Shown here: in pieces, positions 16,626-25,508 of the stretch
Layout: every line of letters begins with the position of its first letter
How positions within the stretch are numbered: position 1 is the stretch's first letter
Source: CAVSPO01 sp963730005
GTDB taxonomy: Bacteria > Actinomycetota > Actinomycetes > Propionibacteriales > Propionibacteriaceae
DNA: 64,000 bases
Assembly (NCBI GenBank): GCA_963730005.1
Contig: CAVSPO010000012.1
Location: forward strand, 62,001 to 126,000
Direction of reading: 5' to 3'
Made by a program: the position numbers and the translations under genes
Notes under the pieces: model-generated
What the model saw: the letters and a program-made list of their open reading frames with translations, nothing else
Told to the model about the DNA's origin: nothing
Databases searched by the model: none

Positions 16626-18056
16626 CTACTGCGCACGGCCGGTGGCACGGGTCCACAGCTGTCGGGCGACTTCCTGCAACTGGGTGAAACCAAGATCGTT
16701 CAGGTAACCACGAGCCTGGAGGTCGCGGTCGACGGCCGCCACCGAGTCCAGGTAGGAAGCCAGGGTCGGCCACTCCCCCAGCACACGCCCGGCATCAAAG
16801 CACTCGATGGTGCCAAGGGTGCCACCGGTTGGTGATCCGTCGAACGTCGCGACCGGGCAGACGATCAGTCCGTAGCGCAAGCCACCGAGGGAGTTCCCGT
16901 CGCTGTCGCGGGCAACCTGGCCCTCATCGTCGAGCTCGAACCAGACTGACTGCGCGGCAGGCTGGCCGCTGATGGCCCATGTGACCACGGCATCCAGCGC
17001 CGCGGTGACGGCCACCTGGGTCGGGAAGATGCTGCCGGTGGCCAAGGTCTCCGATGTCATGGCACGCGGCTTGCGCCCGGCACGAACAATTTCCGGGTTG
17101 CCCGGCATCACCGGCGAGCTGAGCTCCGTGTGGCTGGCACCCGCGACATGCCAGTGCCGGCGCAGCTCGCCGTCCCCCAGGCCCCTGGTCGCCACCGTCA
17201 GGAGGCCGAAGCCGTTGCTGACCAGACGCACGTCGCCCTCGGCGGTGATCATCATGGTGGGCACGCTCACCGGCGGGGCTTCGACCATCGCCTGCACGGC
17301 ATAGAACCCCTTCGTGTTGACCGGCTCCTGGCGAAGTGGGCGCTCGAGGCCGGACGCGACGCTCACGATGAACCCGTCCCACAACCCAGGGGCCAGCGGA
17401 TGGAAGTGGCGTAGCCAGGTGTTGAGGGTGTGACCGGACTGCGACTGGCCCATCAGCACCGTGGCGCTGGGCTCCAGGCCCCCGAGGATGTGCGACCCGG
17501 ATGGATCCGCAAGCAGGTTGCCCACCTGGGTGATGATGTCCCAGACGATGCCCTCTTCACAGCCGTCCACCACGCCGTAGGCGTTGAAATCAGCGTCCAC
17601 GGGGACATGGGCGTTCGTGGGCTCAAGATCCCACGACAACGGCAGGTACCGCTGCGGATCAAAGATCTTCAACGAGTCGATGGTGACGGGCTTGGCGCTG
17701 AACGCCACGTAGGTGTGCCCGTGGGCCAGGAAGTAGTCCCAGGCGCGACGCCACATGCCCTCGGCGTCGTAGCCGTTGCTCGGGTTGAGGATTTCGACGA
17801 ACACCACGCCCGAGGGTTGCGCGGTGTCCGGGCGGCGCACGATCAGCCGGTTCGTGTACGGCACCTCGCGCAGCACGCTCAAGCCGTCGTCATAGACAGC
17901 TGCAGTCCCGGTGACGAAGAACTCCTGCTCGACGAACCCGAAGGCGGACAGGTCGAGTGGTTCGTCATAGGTCAACGTGGAGTTGAACTGGTGGCTGGCC
18001 GCCGTGTTGAGCAGGGGCCCCGTCAATGCCGGGACAAGGGTCAAGGTGTTGGTCAT
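16626..18056 (-). CDS. Alpha/beta-hydrolase domain protein
   Basis: A 476-residue predicted esterase-like enzyme. The nucleophile elbow GQSQSGHTLN (about residue 203) fits GxSxSG, and a late His in AGASHTELS may complete a triad. The layout (long N-terminal beta-rich section, FVEILNPSNGYD, then the hydrolase core) matches the alpha/beta-hydrolase domain family found in many Actinobacteria. No signal peptide is visible. The ATG at 18056 has a GGGGGA site. It is divergent from the GyrI-like gene. Substrate unknown. Confidence 0.75.
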   Translation of the reverse strand: MTNTLTLVPALTGPLLNTAASHQFNSTLTYDEPLDLSAFGFVEQEFFVTGTAAVYDDGLSVLREVPYTNRLIVRRPDTAQPSGVVFVEILNPSNGYDAEGMWRRAWDYFLAHGHTYVAFSAKPVTIDSLKIFDPQRYLPLSWDLEPTNAHVPVDADFNAYGVVDGCEEGIVWDIITQVGNLLADPSGSHILGGLEPSATVLMGQSQSGHTLNTWLRHFHPLAPGLWDGFIVSVASGLERPLRQEPVNTKGFYAVQAMVEAPPVSVPTMMITAEGDVRLVSNGFGLLTVATRGLGDGELRRHWHVAGASHTELSSPVMPGNPEIVRAGRKPRAMTSETLATGSIFPTQVAVTAALDAVVTWAISGQPAAQSVWFELDDEGQVARDSDGNSLGGLRYGLIVCPVATFDGSPTGGTLGTIECFDAGRVLGEWPTLASYLDSVAAVDRDLQARGYLNDLGFTQLQEVARQLWTRATGRAQ

Positions 18057-18164
18057 GGCAATCCCCCGGGGTTGGCTGCTGCCAGAGTAATCGTGAGTCT
18101 GCTGGCCGGGGCGGAGTAGCGTTCGTGGTGTGCCCGTGAATCAGGCGGCAACCAGGAGGACAGC

Positions 18165-18638
18165 ATGAACAACCAGCCCATGGCCCTTGAGAACCCCGAG
18201 ATCATCACCCTCGATTCCCAGACCACCGCGGTTGTGGCCGGCACCGTGAAGATGGCGGAGATCGGAAGTTTCTTCGAACGGGCCTTCTGTTCGGTGGCCG
18301 AGGCCCTCGCCAAACAGGGGATAGCTCCTGCCGGGGCTCCCTTCAGCTACTACCCCAGCATGCCGACCGACACGATCGACGTCGAGGTCGGTATGGTGAC
18401 GGACCGGCCCGTCACGCCCGAGGGTGAGGTTGTGGCCAGCGAACTCCCCGCTGGGGAGGTGGCGCACGCCACCTACGTCGGTTCGTACGAGGGTCTGGGC
18501 GCTGCCTACGGTCAGCTGGCGCAGTGGATAGCGGCGCAGGGCCGCCTGCCCGCCGTTGGGATGTGGGAGGTCTACCTCACCGGCCCGGAAACAGACTCGG
18601 CCCAGATGCGCACCGACTTGTTCTGGCCCCTGGCCTGA
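18165..18638 (+). CDS. GyrI-like small-molecule-binding domain protein
   Basis: A 157-residue protein corresponding to the SHS2-type GyrI/AraC effector-binding domain without any DNA-binding part. Family-like features are the opening strand, IGSFFERAFCSVAEALAKQGI, DVEVGMVTDRPV, the central ELPAGEVAHATYVGSYEGLGAAYGQL segment and the closing WEVYLTGPETD. Stand-alone members bind amphipathic small molecules or hydrolyse cyclopropanoids. ATG 18165 follows a strong CAGGAGG site. Confidence 0.85.
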   Translation: MNNQPMALENPEIITLDSQTTAVVAGTVKMAEIGSFFERAFCSVAEALAKQGIAPAGAPFSYYPSMPTDTIDVEVGMVTDRPVTPEGEVVASELPAGEVAHATYVGSYEGLGAAYGQLAQWIAAQGRLPAVGMWEVYLTGPETDSAQMRTDLFWPLA

Positions 18639-18654
18639 CCGACTCCACAGCATC

Positions 18655-19248
18655 ATGACGGACCGCATTTCGGAGGCGCTGGCCGCCGTCCCTCGGCGTG
18701 ATTTCCTGCCCGACGCGATGCGCCGCCTGGCGGACGAGGACCGGGCTCTGGACATCGGGTACGGCTCCACCTGCAGCCAGCCCTGGACTGTCGCCTACAT
18801 GTTGCGGCTCCTCGACCCGCAGCCGGGTGATCGGGTGCTGGATGTGGGCAGCGGCTCCGGCTGGACGACCGCATTGCTGGCGCATCTGGTGGGCCCGACG
18901 GGGTCCGTGACCGGCGTCGAGATCGTGCCCGCTCTGGTGAGTCGGAGCCAGGCCGATCTTGGGTCGAGGTGGCCGTGGGCGAGGGTCGAGCTGTCGCACC
19001 CGAACGTGTTGGGTCTGCCCAATGCTGGCGGTTTCGACCGCATCCTGGTGTCGGCCGACGGCGGACGCGTCCCGGAGGAGCTGGTGGCGCAGCTGCGGCC
19101 GGGCGGACGTCTGGTGACGCCGGCCAGCTGCGAGATGTGGGTGGTCGACAAGGACCTCGACGGGAACGTGCACCGCCGCACCACCGGCGACCGGTTCCGC
19201 TTCGTGCCGCTGCGCAGTGGCACTCCCCCGTCCGGGCAGTTCAGTTAG
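18655..19248 (+). CDS. Protein-L-isoaspartate O-methyltransferase-like protein
   Basis: A 197-residue SAM-dependent methyltransferase. The start (AAVPRRDFLPD), the segment GYGSTCSQPWTVAYMLRLL and the SAM-binding VLDVGSGSGWTTALLAHLVG follow PCMT enzymes that repair isoaspartyl residues. It is slightly shorter than the typical 205-220 residues. ATG 18655 lies 17 bases after the GyrI-like gene's stop, so co-transcription is likely. Confidence 0.82.
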   Translation: MTDRISEALAAVPRRDFLPDAMRRLADEDRALDIGYGSTCSQPWTVAYMLRLLDPQPGDRVLDVGSGSGWTTALLAHLVGPTGSVTGVEIVPALVSRSQADLGSRWPWARVELSHPNVLGLPNAGGFDRILVSADGGRVPEELVAQLRPGGRLVTPASCEMWVVDKDLDGNVHRRTTGDRFRFVPLRSGTPPSGQFS

Positions 19249-19264
19249 AGCCAGCGAGCGGACG

Positions 19265-20701
19265 TCAGGTGCCGCAGTACGTGACATGACGCGGGCACCC
19301 GGCGGGTGCTGGGCCGGTCAGATCCTCCAGACCAGCGCGCTCCTCGAAGGGCCGGGAGATTGCCTCGACGAGCCTCCAGAAGGGGCCCAGGTCGCCGTCG
19401 TGGGCCGAGGCCAGGGCCTGCTCGACGCGGTGGTTGCGCGGGATGTAGACCGGATTCACCTGGTTCATCGCGGAGGCCACCCGCGCTGGTGCATCCGGCA
19501 GCTGCGCTTCCCAGCGGGCCTGCCACGCCTGGAAAGACGCCCGGTCGACGAACAGATCGACGGCAGTGCCGGCGGCGAGCGCCCGAAAGAATCGGGTGTG
19601 ATCAATCTGCTGCCGTTGCAACAGCGCCAGCAGATCCGCTGCCAGCACCCGGTCGGGACGGGTCAGGCCCAGTTTGGCGGCCAGCCCCTGGTCCATCAGG
19701 ACTTCGTAGCGTTGGGCGAACGAGTTGAGAACTTCAGTTGCCTTCTCGACGGCGGCTCCTGCGTTGTCGTCGATCAACGGCAACAAGGTCTCCGCCAGGC
19801 GAGCCAGATTCCACTGGGCGATCGCAGGCTGGTTGCCGTACGCATAACGGCCGCCCTGGTCGATGGAGCTGAACACCGTCGCGGGGTCGAAGGCGTCCAT
19901 GAATGCGCAAGGCCCGAAATCGATCGACTCCCCCGAGATCGTCATGTTGTCGGTGTTCATCACGCCATGCACGAAACCGACCAGCATCCACTGCACAATC
20001 AGCCGGGCCTGAGCGTCAGCCACCTGCGCGAACAGGTCGAGGTAGGGGTTGCCGGCGTCGCGGCTCGCGGGGTAGTGCCGGTCGATCGCGTAGTCAGCCA
20101 GCGAGCGCAGCACGGGCCGCTCCATCCGGGCAGCCAACTGGAAAGTGCCGACGCGCAGGTGACTGGCGGCCACTCGGCACAGCACGGCACCGGGAACCGC
20201 AAGCCCGTCGCGCACCACTCGCTCCCCCGTCGTGAGCACGGCAAGGGCTCGCGTGCTGGGGATGCCGAGCCTGTGCAGGGACTCGCCGACGAGGTACTCG
20301 CGCAGCATCGGACCCAGCACCGCCTTGCCGTCGGCACCGCGAGCGAACGGAGTGGGCCCCGACCCTTTCAGCTGCAGATCACGACGACGGCCGTGCACGT
20401 CGATCACCTCACCCAGCAGCAGCGCCCGGCCATCCCCCAACAGCGGCGAGTAGCTGCCGAACTGATGCCCTGCATAGGCCTGCGCCACAGGTGCAACTCC
20501 ATCGGGAGTCTGACCGACCAGCAGCGCGACTCCCTCCGGGCTCTGCAGTGCTGCCGGGTCGACTCCCAACTCTCGGGCCACATCTTCGTTGAGCGCCTGC
20601 ATGGCTGGCGCCGGGAAGCCCACCGCCTGCCAAGGCACCGACAGGTCTGGAACCGCGCGGGCGTAGGAGTCGTCGAAGTGCAGGAGCGACGCGTCGGTCA
20701 T
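19265..20701 (-). CDS. selO: Protein adenylyltransferase SelO (YdiU)
   Basis: A 478-residue pseudokinase that transfers AMP to proteins in redox homeostasis. Characteristic stretches are AYAGHQFGSYSPLLGDGRA, DLQLKGSGPTPFAR, the activation-segment-like GVMNTDNMTISGESIDFGPCAFMD, and a final YCGT. The C-terminal antepenultimate Cys aligns with the selenocysteine or Cys at that position in other SelO proteins. The usual opening (FDDSYARAVPDL) is intact. It converges with the methyltransferase gene and lies 30 bases downstream of dapA on the same strand. Confidence 0.93.
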   Translation of the reverse strand: MTDASLLHFDDSYARAVPDLSVPWQAVGFPAPAMQALNEDVARELGVDPAALQSPEGVALLVGQTPDGVAPVAQAYAGHQFGSYSPLLGDGRALLLGEVIDVHGRRRDLQLKGSGPTPFARGADGKAVLGPMLREYLVGESLHRLGIPSTRALAVLTTGERVVRDGLAVPGAVLCRVAASHLRVGTFQLAARMERPVLRSLADYAIDRHYPASRDAGNPYLDLFAQVADAQARLIVQWMLVGFVHGVMNTDNMTISGESIDFGPCAFMDAFDPATVFSSIDQGGRYAYGNQPAIAQWNLARLAETLLPLIDDNAGAAVEKATEVLNSFAQRYEVLMDQGLAAKLGLTRPDRVLAADLLALLQRQQIDHTRFFRALAAGTAVDLFVDRASFQAWQARWEAQLPDAPARVASAMNQVNPVYIPRNHRVEQALASAHDGDLGPFWRLVEAISRPFEERAGLEDLTGPAPAGCPRHVTYCGT

Positions 20702-20731
20702 GTGCCGAGCCTACCCAGCGCACCCCTGGCG

Positions 20732-21640
20732 TCAGGCGTGGATGTCAGCCACCGCTGGGGTGACCGCGAGCGCAGCTCGCAGCCTGTCCAGTTCCTCGGG
20801 CAGCGACTCCACGTACGGCAGCCGAACCGTCGCGTTCTGGATGATGCCGAGCTCGACCATTGCGGCTTTGGCCATGATCGCCCCCTGGCTGGTACGCATG
20901 ACCACCTCGGTGATGGGCACCAAGGCGCGGTGAATTGCATTCGCCAGCGCGAGATCGCCCGAGCGCACGGCTTGACCCATCGCTGCGTAGTGCGAGGCCG
21001 CGACGTGACCGACAACGCTGACCACGCCCGCTCCCCCGAGCGCCAGGTAGGGCAGGTTCACCTCGTCGGAGCCACAGTAGAAGGCCAGATCGGTCTCGGC
21101 CATCACCTTGGTAGCTTCCCACTGGTCGCCCTTGGCATCCTTGACGGCCCGAATGTTGGGGTGCTCGGCGAGCTCCAGCAGCGTCGACGTGGCGTACGGG
21201 ATGCCGGTGCGTCCGGGAATGTCGTAGAGCATGACGGGCAGGTCCGTGGTGTCGGCGACCTTGCGAGTGTGAGCGATCAGGCCCCGTTGCGTCGGCTTGT
21301 TGTAGTACGGCGACACCAACAGCAAGGCGTCAGCGCCGGCCTCGGCTGCACCCTTGGCCATCCCGATCACGTGGGCGGTGTCGTTCGAACCGACACCCGC
21401 GACCACCTTCGCCCGGCCCTTGACGTGCTCGGCAACCGTTTGCACCATCAACAGGCTCTCGTCACGCGTGAGGGTCGCCGATTCGCCCGTGGTGCCGTTC
21501 ACCACGATCCCGTCGCACCCGGAGGAGATCAGGTGATCGGCGAGGGTACGGGCGTCATCGAGAGCCAGGGAGCCGTCTGGGTTCATCGGGCTCACCATGG
21601 CAACCAGCGTGGACCCGAAAAGGGCGGAGTTCTGTGTCAT
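20732..21640 (-). CDS. dapA: 4-hydroxy-tetrahydrodipicolinate synthase
   Basis: Condenses pyruvate with aspartate semialdehyde, the first committed step to diaminopimelate and lysine. The 302-residue protein begins MTQNSALFGSTLVAMVSP; start ATG 21640 has a GGAAGG site 8 bases away. Active-site elements are NGTTGESATLT, VSPYYNKPTQRG with the catalytic Tyr, and the Schiff-base Lys in IRAVKDAKGD. It is divergent from a LysR regulator that may control it. A single biosynthetic gene here, away from other dap genes. Confidence 0.93.
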   Translation of the reverse strand: MTQNSALFGSTLVAMVSPMNPDGSLALDDARTLADHLISSGCDGIVVNGTTGESATLTRDESLLMVQTVAEHVKGRAKVVAGVGSNDTAHVIGMAKGAAEAGADALLLVSPYYNKPTQRGLIAHTRKVADTTDLPVMLYDIPGRTGIPYATSTLLELAEHPNIRAVKDAKGDQWEATKVMAETDLAFYCGSDEVNLPYLALGGAGVVSVVGHVAASHYAAMGQAVRSGDLALANAIHRALVPITEVVMRTSQGAIMAKAAMVELGIIQNATVRLPYVESLPEELDRLRAALAVTPAVADIHA

Positions 21641-21667
21641 GGTCCCACCTTCCCTCACGATGATCGT

Positions 21668-21683
21668 ACAATCCAGCAATTGT
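21668..21683. promoter_or_regulatory. Inverted repeat ACAAT-N6-ATTGT between dapA and lysR
   Basis: A perfect 5-base inverted repeat with a 6-base spacer lies 28 bases from the dapA start and 29 bases from the lysR start, in an AT-rich patch. Size and symmetry suit a LysR-type or other dimeric regulator. An overlapping near-palindrome, GATCGTACAATC, starts at 21662. Function is inferred from position only. Confidence 0.45.
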
Positions 21684-21712
21684 TTAGTTTGAATACTCGG
21701 TAGTCTGACTTC

Positions 21713-22612
21713 ATGATTGACCCAAACGCACTGCGGGCGCTCACTGCCCTGGCTGCCTCCGGGACTGTCGCGCGGGTGGCCGCAGAGCTTGGCTTCACGC
21801 CTTCTGCGGTCTCCCAGCAGATCAAGCGATTGGAGGCCCAAGTAGGGGTGCCGCTGGTCGGCAAGGCAGGTCGGGGGTTGGTTCTCACCCCGGCGGGCGA
21901 AGCTCTGGTTGCCGAGGCGCCCAGTGTCTTCGAGTCCCTGGAAAAGGTGGCGGCTGCCGCCCGTCAACGTGGCGGCGCGCCCACCGGCGTGCTCCGAGTG
22001 GCAGCCTTCTCCACCGCCATCCGCGGGTTGCTCACCCCAGCGTTACGGGGCCCTCTGAAGCGCTACCCGGATCTCATCCTGACGATTGATGAGCAGGACC
22101 CCGTGCAGGCCGTGCACAGCGTCGCGGTCGGAACAGCTGACCTGGCGCTGATCCATGACGCAGACGGCATACCGACGCCCATCCCTGCGAGCCTGCAGCT
22201 GCAACACGTGCACACCGACGTCGGGGATGTGGTCGTGCAGCAGGATCATCCGCTGGCTGACCAGCGCTCGCTCACCAGTGCCGAGCTCATCGACCAGGTG
22301 TGGGTCACCAGCCCACCGGGCACCGTCTGCAACCTGTGGTTCCAACGGTTGCTTTCCGACCAGGCCCAGGAGGTCAACGTTCGCCACCGCATCGACGACT
22401 TCTCGACACAATTGGCACTGGTGGCGCTCGGTGACGTGGTGGCGCTCATCCCCCGGCTGGCCCGACCGCCCCTGGGTGACACCTTGCGCAGCATCCCCGT
22501 TGATCCGGCCCCGATGCGGAGTGTGGACGCGGTCTGGCGGATCAGCGCGAGCGCAAGCCCAGCGATCCGGGCGGTGCTGGCGGCGCTCACCGACGAAGTC
22601 ACGCCCAGCTGA
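21713..22612 (+). CDS. LysR-family transcriptional regulator
   Basis: A 299-residue regulator with an N-terminal winged helix-turn-helix (about residues 4-62, including SGTVARVAAELGFTPSAVSQQIKRLE) and a periplasmic-binding-protein-like effector domain from about residue 88. The family often activates a divergent gene in response to a pathway metabolite, here possibly dapA through the inverted repeat between them. ArgP/LysG-type regulators are possible relatives, but the sequence does not allow a firm assignment. Confidence 0.9.
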   Translation: MIDPNALRALTALAASGTVARVAAELGFTPSAVSQQIKRLEAQVGVPLVGKAGRGLVLTPAGEALVAEAPSVFESLEKVAAAARQRGGAPTGVLRVAAFSTAIRGLLTPALRGPLKRYPDLILTIDEQDPVQAVHSVAVGTADLALIHDADGIPTPIPASLQLQHVHTDVGDVVVQQDHPLADQRSLTSAELIDQVWVTSPPGTVCNLWFQRLLSDQAQEVNVRHRIDDFSTQLALVALGDVVALIPRLARPPLGDTLRSIPVDPAPMRSVDAVWRISASASPAIRAVLAALTDEVTPS

Positions 22613-22623
22613 ACCGCACTCGG

Positions 22624-24120
22624 TCAGGCCTTGCGATACAGCTTCTTGGTCTGGAACAACGGTTCGCTGGTCACCTGAACCCCCAGCTCACGGAAGATGC
22701 GCTCGTCGACCGGCCCCAGGATCGTGGTGGTGTGCACGTCGCACCCCCGCAGGTTCTGCAACTGGGCGAGCGCCCGCCGGGCGTTCGCATCGGAGTTGGC
22801 GCTCACCGACAGAGCGATCAGGACCTCGTCGGTGTGCAGGCGTGGGTTCTGGCTGCCCAGATGCTGCGTCTTGAGGGTCTGGATCGGCTCGATCGACTCG
22901 GGAGCCAACAGCTTGACCTCGTCGTCGATGCCGGCAAACGCCTTCAGCGCGTCCAGCAACATGGCGGAACTGCACCCGAACAGTGCCGAAGTCTTGCCCG
23001 TGACGATCCGGCCGTCAGGCAACTCCATGGCCGACGCCGGGGCCCTGGTCTTCCTTGCCAGGTTCAGTGCCGGCGTGACGACCGGCCGGTCCTCCTTGGT
23101 GATGCCGATCTTGCTCATCAGAACCGCGACGCGGTCCGACACGGTCGGCTCCAGTTCGTCGCGCTTCTCGTGAACCAGCGCCTTGTAGTACCGGCGGATG
23201 ACCTCCTGTTTGGACGCCTCGCGGCACACCTCGTCGTCGCTGATGCAGAAGCCGACCATGTTCACGCCCATGTCGGTGGGCGACTTGTACGGCGAGAACC
23301 CAACCACCCGCTCGAACAGGAGGTTCAGCACCGGGAAGATCTCGACGTCACGGTTGTAATTGACCACTTGCTCGCCGTAAGCCGCAAGATGGAACGGGTC
23401 GATGATGTTGACGTCGTCCAGATCTGCGGTGGCGGCCTCGTAGGCGATGTTGACCGGGTGATTCAGCGACAAGTTCCAGACCGGGAAGGTCTCGAACTTG
23501 GCGTACCCGGCCGTGATGCCACGCTTGTGATCGTGGTACAGCTGCGACAGACAGGTGGCCATCTTGCCGCTGCCCGGCCCGGGAGCCGTCACGACGACCA
23601 GATTTCGGGTCGTTTCGACGTACTCGTTCCTGCCATAGCCGTTGTCACTGACGATCAGTGGTACATCATGCGGGTAACCCTTGATCGGATAGTGCCGATA
23701 GACCTTGAGCCCCAGGCGTTCCAGTTTGCGCTTGAAGGCTCTGGCCGGGCGATTGTCCTCGGTCACGTGCGAGATGACGACACTTCCCACGTAGAGCCCG
23801 TATTCACGGAAACCATCAATCAGTCGAAGCACGTCCGCGTCATAGGGAATGCCCAGATCGGCGCGAACCTTGTTGCTGGCCAGATCGCGGGCGCTGACCA
23901 CCATGACTATCTCAAGCTCGTCCATGAGCTTTTCAAGCATCAGGATCTTGTTGTCCGGAGTGAACCCGGGCAACACGCGGGAAGCGTGCATGTCGTCGAA
24001 GAGCTTGCCGCCCAACTCCAGATAGAGCTTGCCGCCGAAGGTCTCACGTCGGGCATTGATCTGCTCGGACTGCAACGCCAGGTACTTCTCCCGGTCAAAA
24101 CCGATCTTGCGCAACGTCAC
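22624..24120 (-). CDS. DUF1846 family protein
   Basis: A 498-residue protein of the DUF1846 family, common in Firmicutes and other anaerobes and of unproven function. The P-loop-like TAPGPGSGKMATCLSQLYHD (about residue 171) and SALFGCSSAMLLDALKAFAG are typical. GTG 24120 is chosen because GGAGG sits upstream and the sequence then starts RKIGFDREKYLALQSEQI as in the family; the longer open frame would cross the upstream palindrome. An 18-base perfect palindrome lies 37 bases before the start. Confidence 0.88.
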   Translation of the reverse strand: MTLRKIGFDREKYLALQSEQINARRETFGGKLYLELGGKLFDDMHASRVLPGFTPDNKILMLEKLMDELEIVMVVSARDLASNKVRADLGIPYDADVLRLIDGFREYGLYVGSVVISHVTEDNRPARAFKRKLERLGLKVYRHYPIKGYPHDVPLIVSDNGYGRNEYVETTRNLVVVTAPGPGSGKMATCLSQLYHDHKRGITAGYAKFETFPVWNLSLNHPVNIAYEAATADLDDVNIIDPFHLAAYGEQVVNYNRDVEIFPVLNLLFERVVGFSPYKSPTDMGVNMVGFCISDDEVCREASKQEVIRRYYKALVHEKRDELEPTVSDRVAVLMSKIGITKEDRPVVTPALNLARKTRAPASAMELPDGRIVTGKTSALFGCSSAMLLDALKAFAGIDDEVKLLAPESIEPIQTLKTQHLGSQNPRLHTDEVLIALSVSANSDANARRALAQLQNLRGCDVHTTTILGPVDERIFRELGVQVTSEPLFQTKKLYRKA

Positions 24121-24156
24121 CTCTGGACCTCCCCATCCCAGCGGATCATAGCGCGA

Positions 24157-24174
24157 GTCTGTCGAACGACAGAC
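24157..24174. promoter_or_regulatory. 18-base perfect palindrome upstream of the DUF1846 gene
   Basis: GTCTGTCGAACGACAGAC is an 8+8 inverted repeat around AA, 37 bases upstream of the DUF1846 start and next to the hairpin at 24175-24212. It could be an operator. It contains CGAAC but not the paired GTTCG of an actinobacterial LexA box, so it is not called as one. Confidence 0.5.
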
Positions 24175-24212
24175 AGCAGGCCCGCCACCCGGGTTCGGGG
24201 GGCGGGCCTGCT
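24175..24212 (-). terminator. GC-rich hairpin downstream of the Bax-inhibitor-1 gene
   Basis: A 12-base-pair perfect stem (AGCAGGCCCGCC with GGCGGGCCTGCT) and a 14-base loop, 23 bases after the minus-strand stop at 24236. No U-run follows, which is common for actinobacterial terminators. It would insulate the DUF1846 gene from read-through. Confidence 0.6.
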
Positions 24213-24235
24213 GCACAGACGGGGTCTGAACGGGG

Positions 24236-25087
24236 TCAGTTCTGCCGGAAGTAGGACAGGATCCGCAGCAACTCGGTGTAGAGCCACACCATGGTCACCA
24301 CCAGACCGAAGGCAGCCCGCCACGACTCGTCCTCCGAGGCGCGCTGCGCGACACCCTGTTCGATGTAGTCGAAGTCGAGCACCAGGTTGATGACCGCCAG
24401 AGAGACACCGACAACAGACGCGACGATGGACAACATCCCGGCACCCGGGCCGATGTCGCGCAGGCCGGTGTCAGCGCCGAACATGGCGAGGATGAAGTTC
24501 AACAGCATGACAGCGGCAAATGCCGCCGTGCCGATCAGCACCATCTTGCGGAACCTGGCGGTCACCCGAATGTTGAAGAACTTGTAGGCGAACAGCGTCA
24601 CTCCGGCCGTCACGAAGGTGGCCAGGGCGGCTTGCGCGACGATGCCCGGGAACAACCTCTCGAACAAGAGGCTGAGGGCGCCGATGAAGACCCCCTCGAT
24701 CACCGAGTACGCAAGCACAAAGGCAGGATTGACGCGACGTCGCAGGGTCACCAGCAACACCGGCACGAACGTGCCCAGACCGGTGACGACGGCAACTGGC
24801 CGAATCAGATTGATGGGCAGGAACAACATCGTGACCACCGCAGCCGCCACCAGGACGCTCATGGTGATCGCCGCCTTGATGACCACATCGTCCAGAGTCA
24901 TCACGCGCTGGGGGGCCTGCTGCTGATACGACTGTTGCCCCTGCAGATGGGCACCGCCCGACGGGGGCACGTAGCCGTTCGGTTGGGCCGGCGGCGCGAA
25001 GTCCGGTCGATACTGGCCCTGATAGGCCGCGTTGCCCGCGGGAGCGGCGTTGAAGCCCTTTGTCAGGATTGGGTTGGTGCTCTGCAT
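24236..25087 (-). CDS. Bax inhibitor-1/YccA family membrane protein
   Basis: A 283-residue protein with a cytoplasmic Pro/Gln/Gly-rich N-terminus of about 85 residues (QQSYQQQAPQR) followed by seven predicted helices. The last helices and tail (FDYIEQGV, then FGLVVTMVWLYTELLRILSYF) are typical of actinobacterial Bax-inhibitor-1 proteins; bacterial members are pH-sensitive calcium leak channels or of unknown role. Start ATG 25087 follows a GGAAGG site. Confidence 0.9.
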   Translation of the reverse strand: MQSTNPILTKGFNAAPAGNAAYQGQYRPDFAPPAQPNGYVPPSGGAHLQGQQSYQQQAPQRVMTLDDVVIKAAITMSVLVAAAVVTMLFLPINLIRPVAVVTGLGTFVPVLLVTLRRRVNPAFVLAYSVIEGVFIGALSLLFERLFPGIVAQAALATFVTAGVTLFAYKFFNIRVTARFRKMVLIGTAAFAAVMLLNFILAMFGADTGLRDIGPGAGMLSIVASVVGVSLAVINLVLDFDYIEQGVAQRASEDESWRAAFGLVVTMVWLYTELLRILSYFRQN

Positions 25088-25161
25088 GTACAGCCTTCCG
25101 AAGTCTTTGTGGGCACAACGCTACCCGCGGCGTTTGCATTCCCGAGGGGCGGCCCAGGAGC

Positions 25162-25506
25162 TCACTCGTCGCGGCTCAACGACGGGTCGCGCCACACCTT
25201 CGCGTCCGGTCCGCGCTGACCCGCTGAGCCCTCGAGCAGGCTCTGGGCCGTCAGCCTGACTCGCAGATCGTCGGAGGTCATCGCCCACCCCAGCGCCATC
25301 TCGGCGTCCCGCGGATCGAGTGCACCCAGAGCCCGCACTGCCGCGATGCGCACGTCGGGATCAAGGTCGTCGACAGCCTCGGTCAGCGCGTCCAGAGCAG
25401 GCAGCCCGTCGTTGCCCAGCTCACTGATCCCCTCGGCGGCTCGACAACGCAGCTGCGGATCAGGGTCGCAAAGAAGCGCGATCAATTCGGCAACGACTGG
25501 TGGCAT
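25162..25506 (-). CDS. HEAT-repeat protein
   Basis: A 114-residue helical-repeat protein. Three units resemble PBS-lyase-type HEAT repeats: DPDPQLRCRAAEGISELG, LDPDVRIAAVRALGAL and SDDLRVRLTAQSLLEG. Such repeats mediate protein contacts. ATG 25506 is preferred because AAGAAGG then sits at proper spacing; an ATG six bases earlier overlaps the preceding gene's stop. It is coupled to the YgbA-type gene upstream. Confidence 0.75.
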   Translation of the reverse strand: MPPVVAELIALLCDPDPQLRCRAAEGISELGNDGLPALDALTEAVDDLDPDVRIAAVRALGALDPRDAEMALGWAMTSDDLRVRLTAQSLLEGSAGQRGPDAKVWRDPSLSRDE

Positions 25507-25508
25507 GG

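Noticed and set aside
19217..21703. 828-codon plus-strand frame across selO and dapA
   Set aside because: It is opposite two well-supported genes and has no recognisable domain.
24157..24174. LexA/SOS box
   Set aside because: Has CGAAC but lacks the paired GTTCG at the required spacing.
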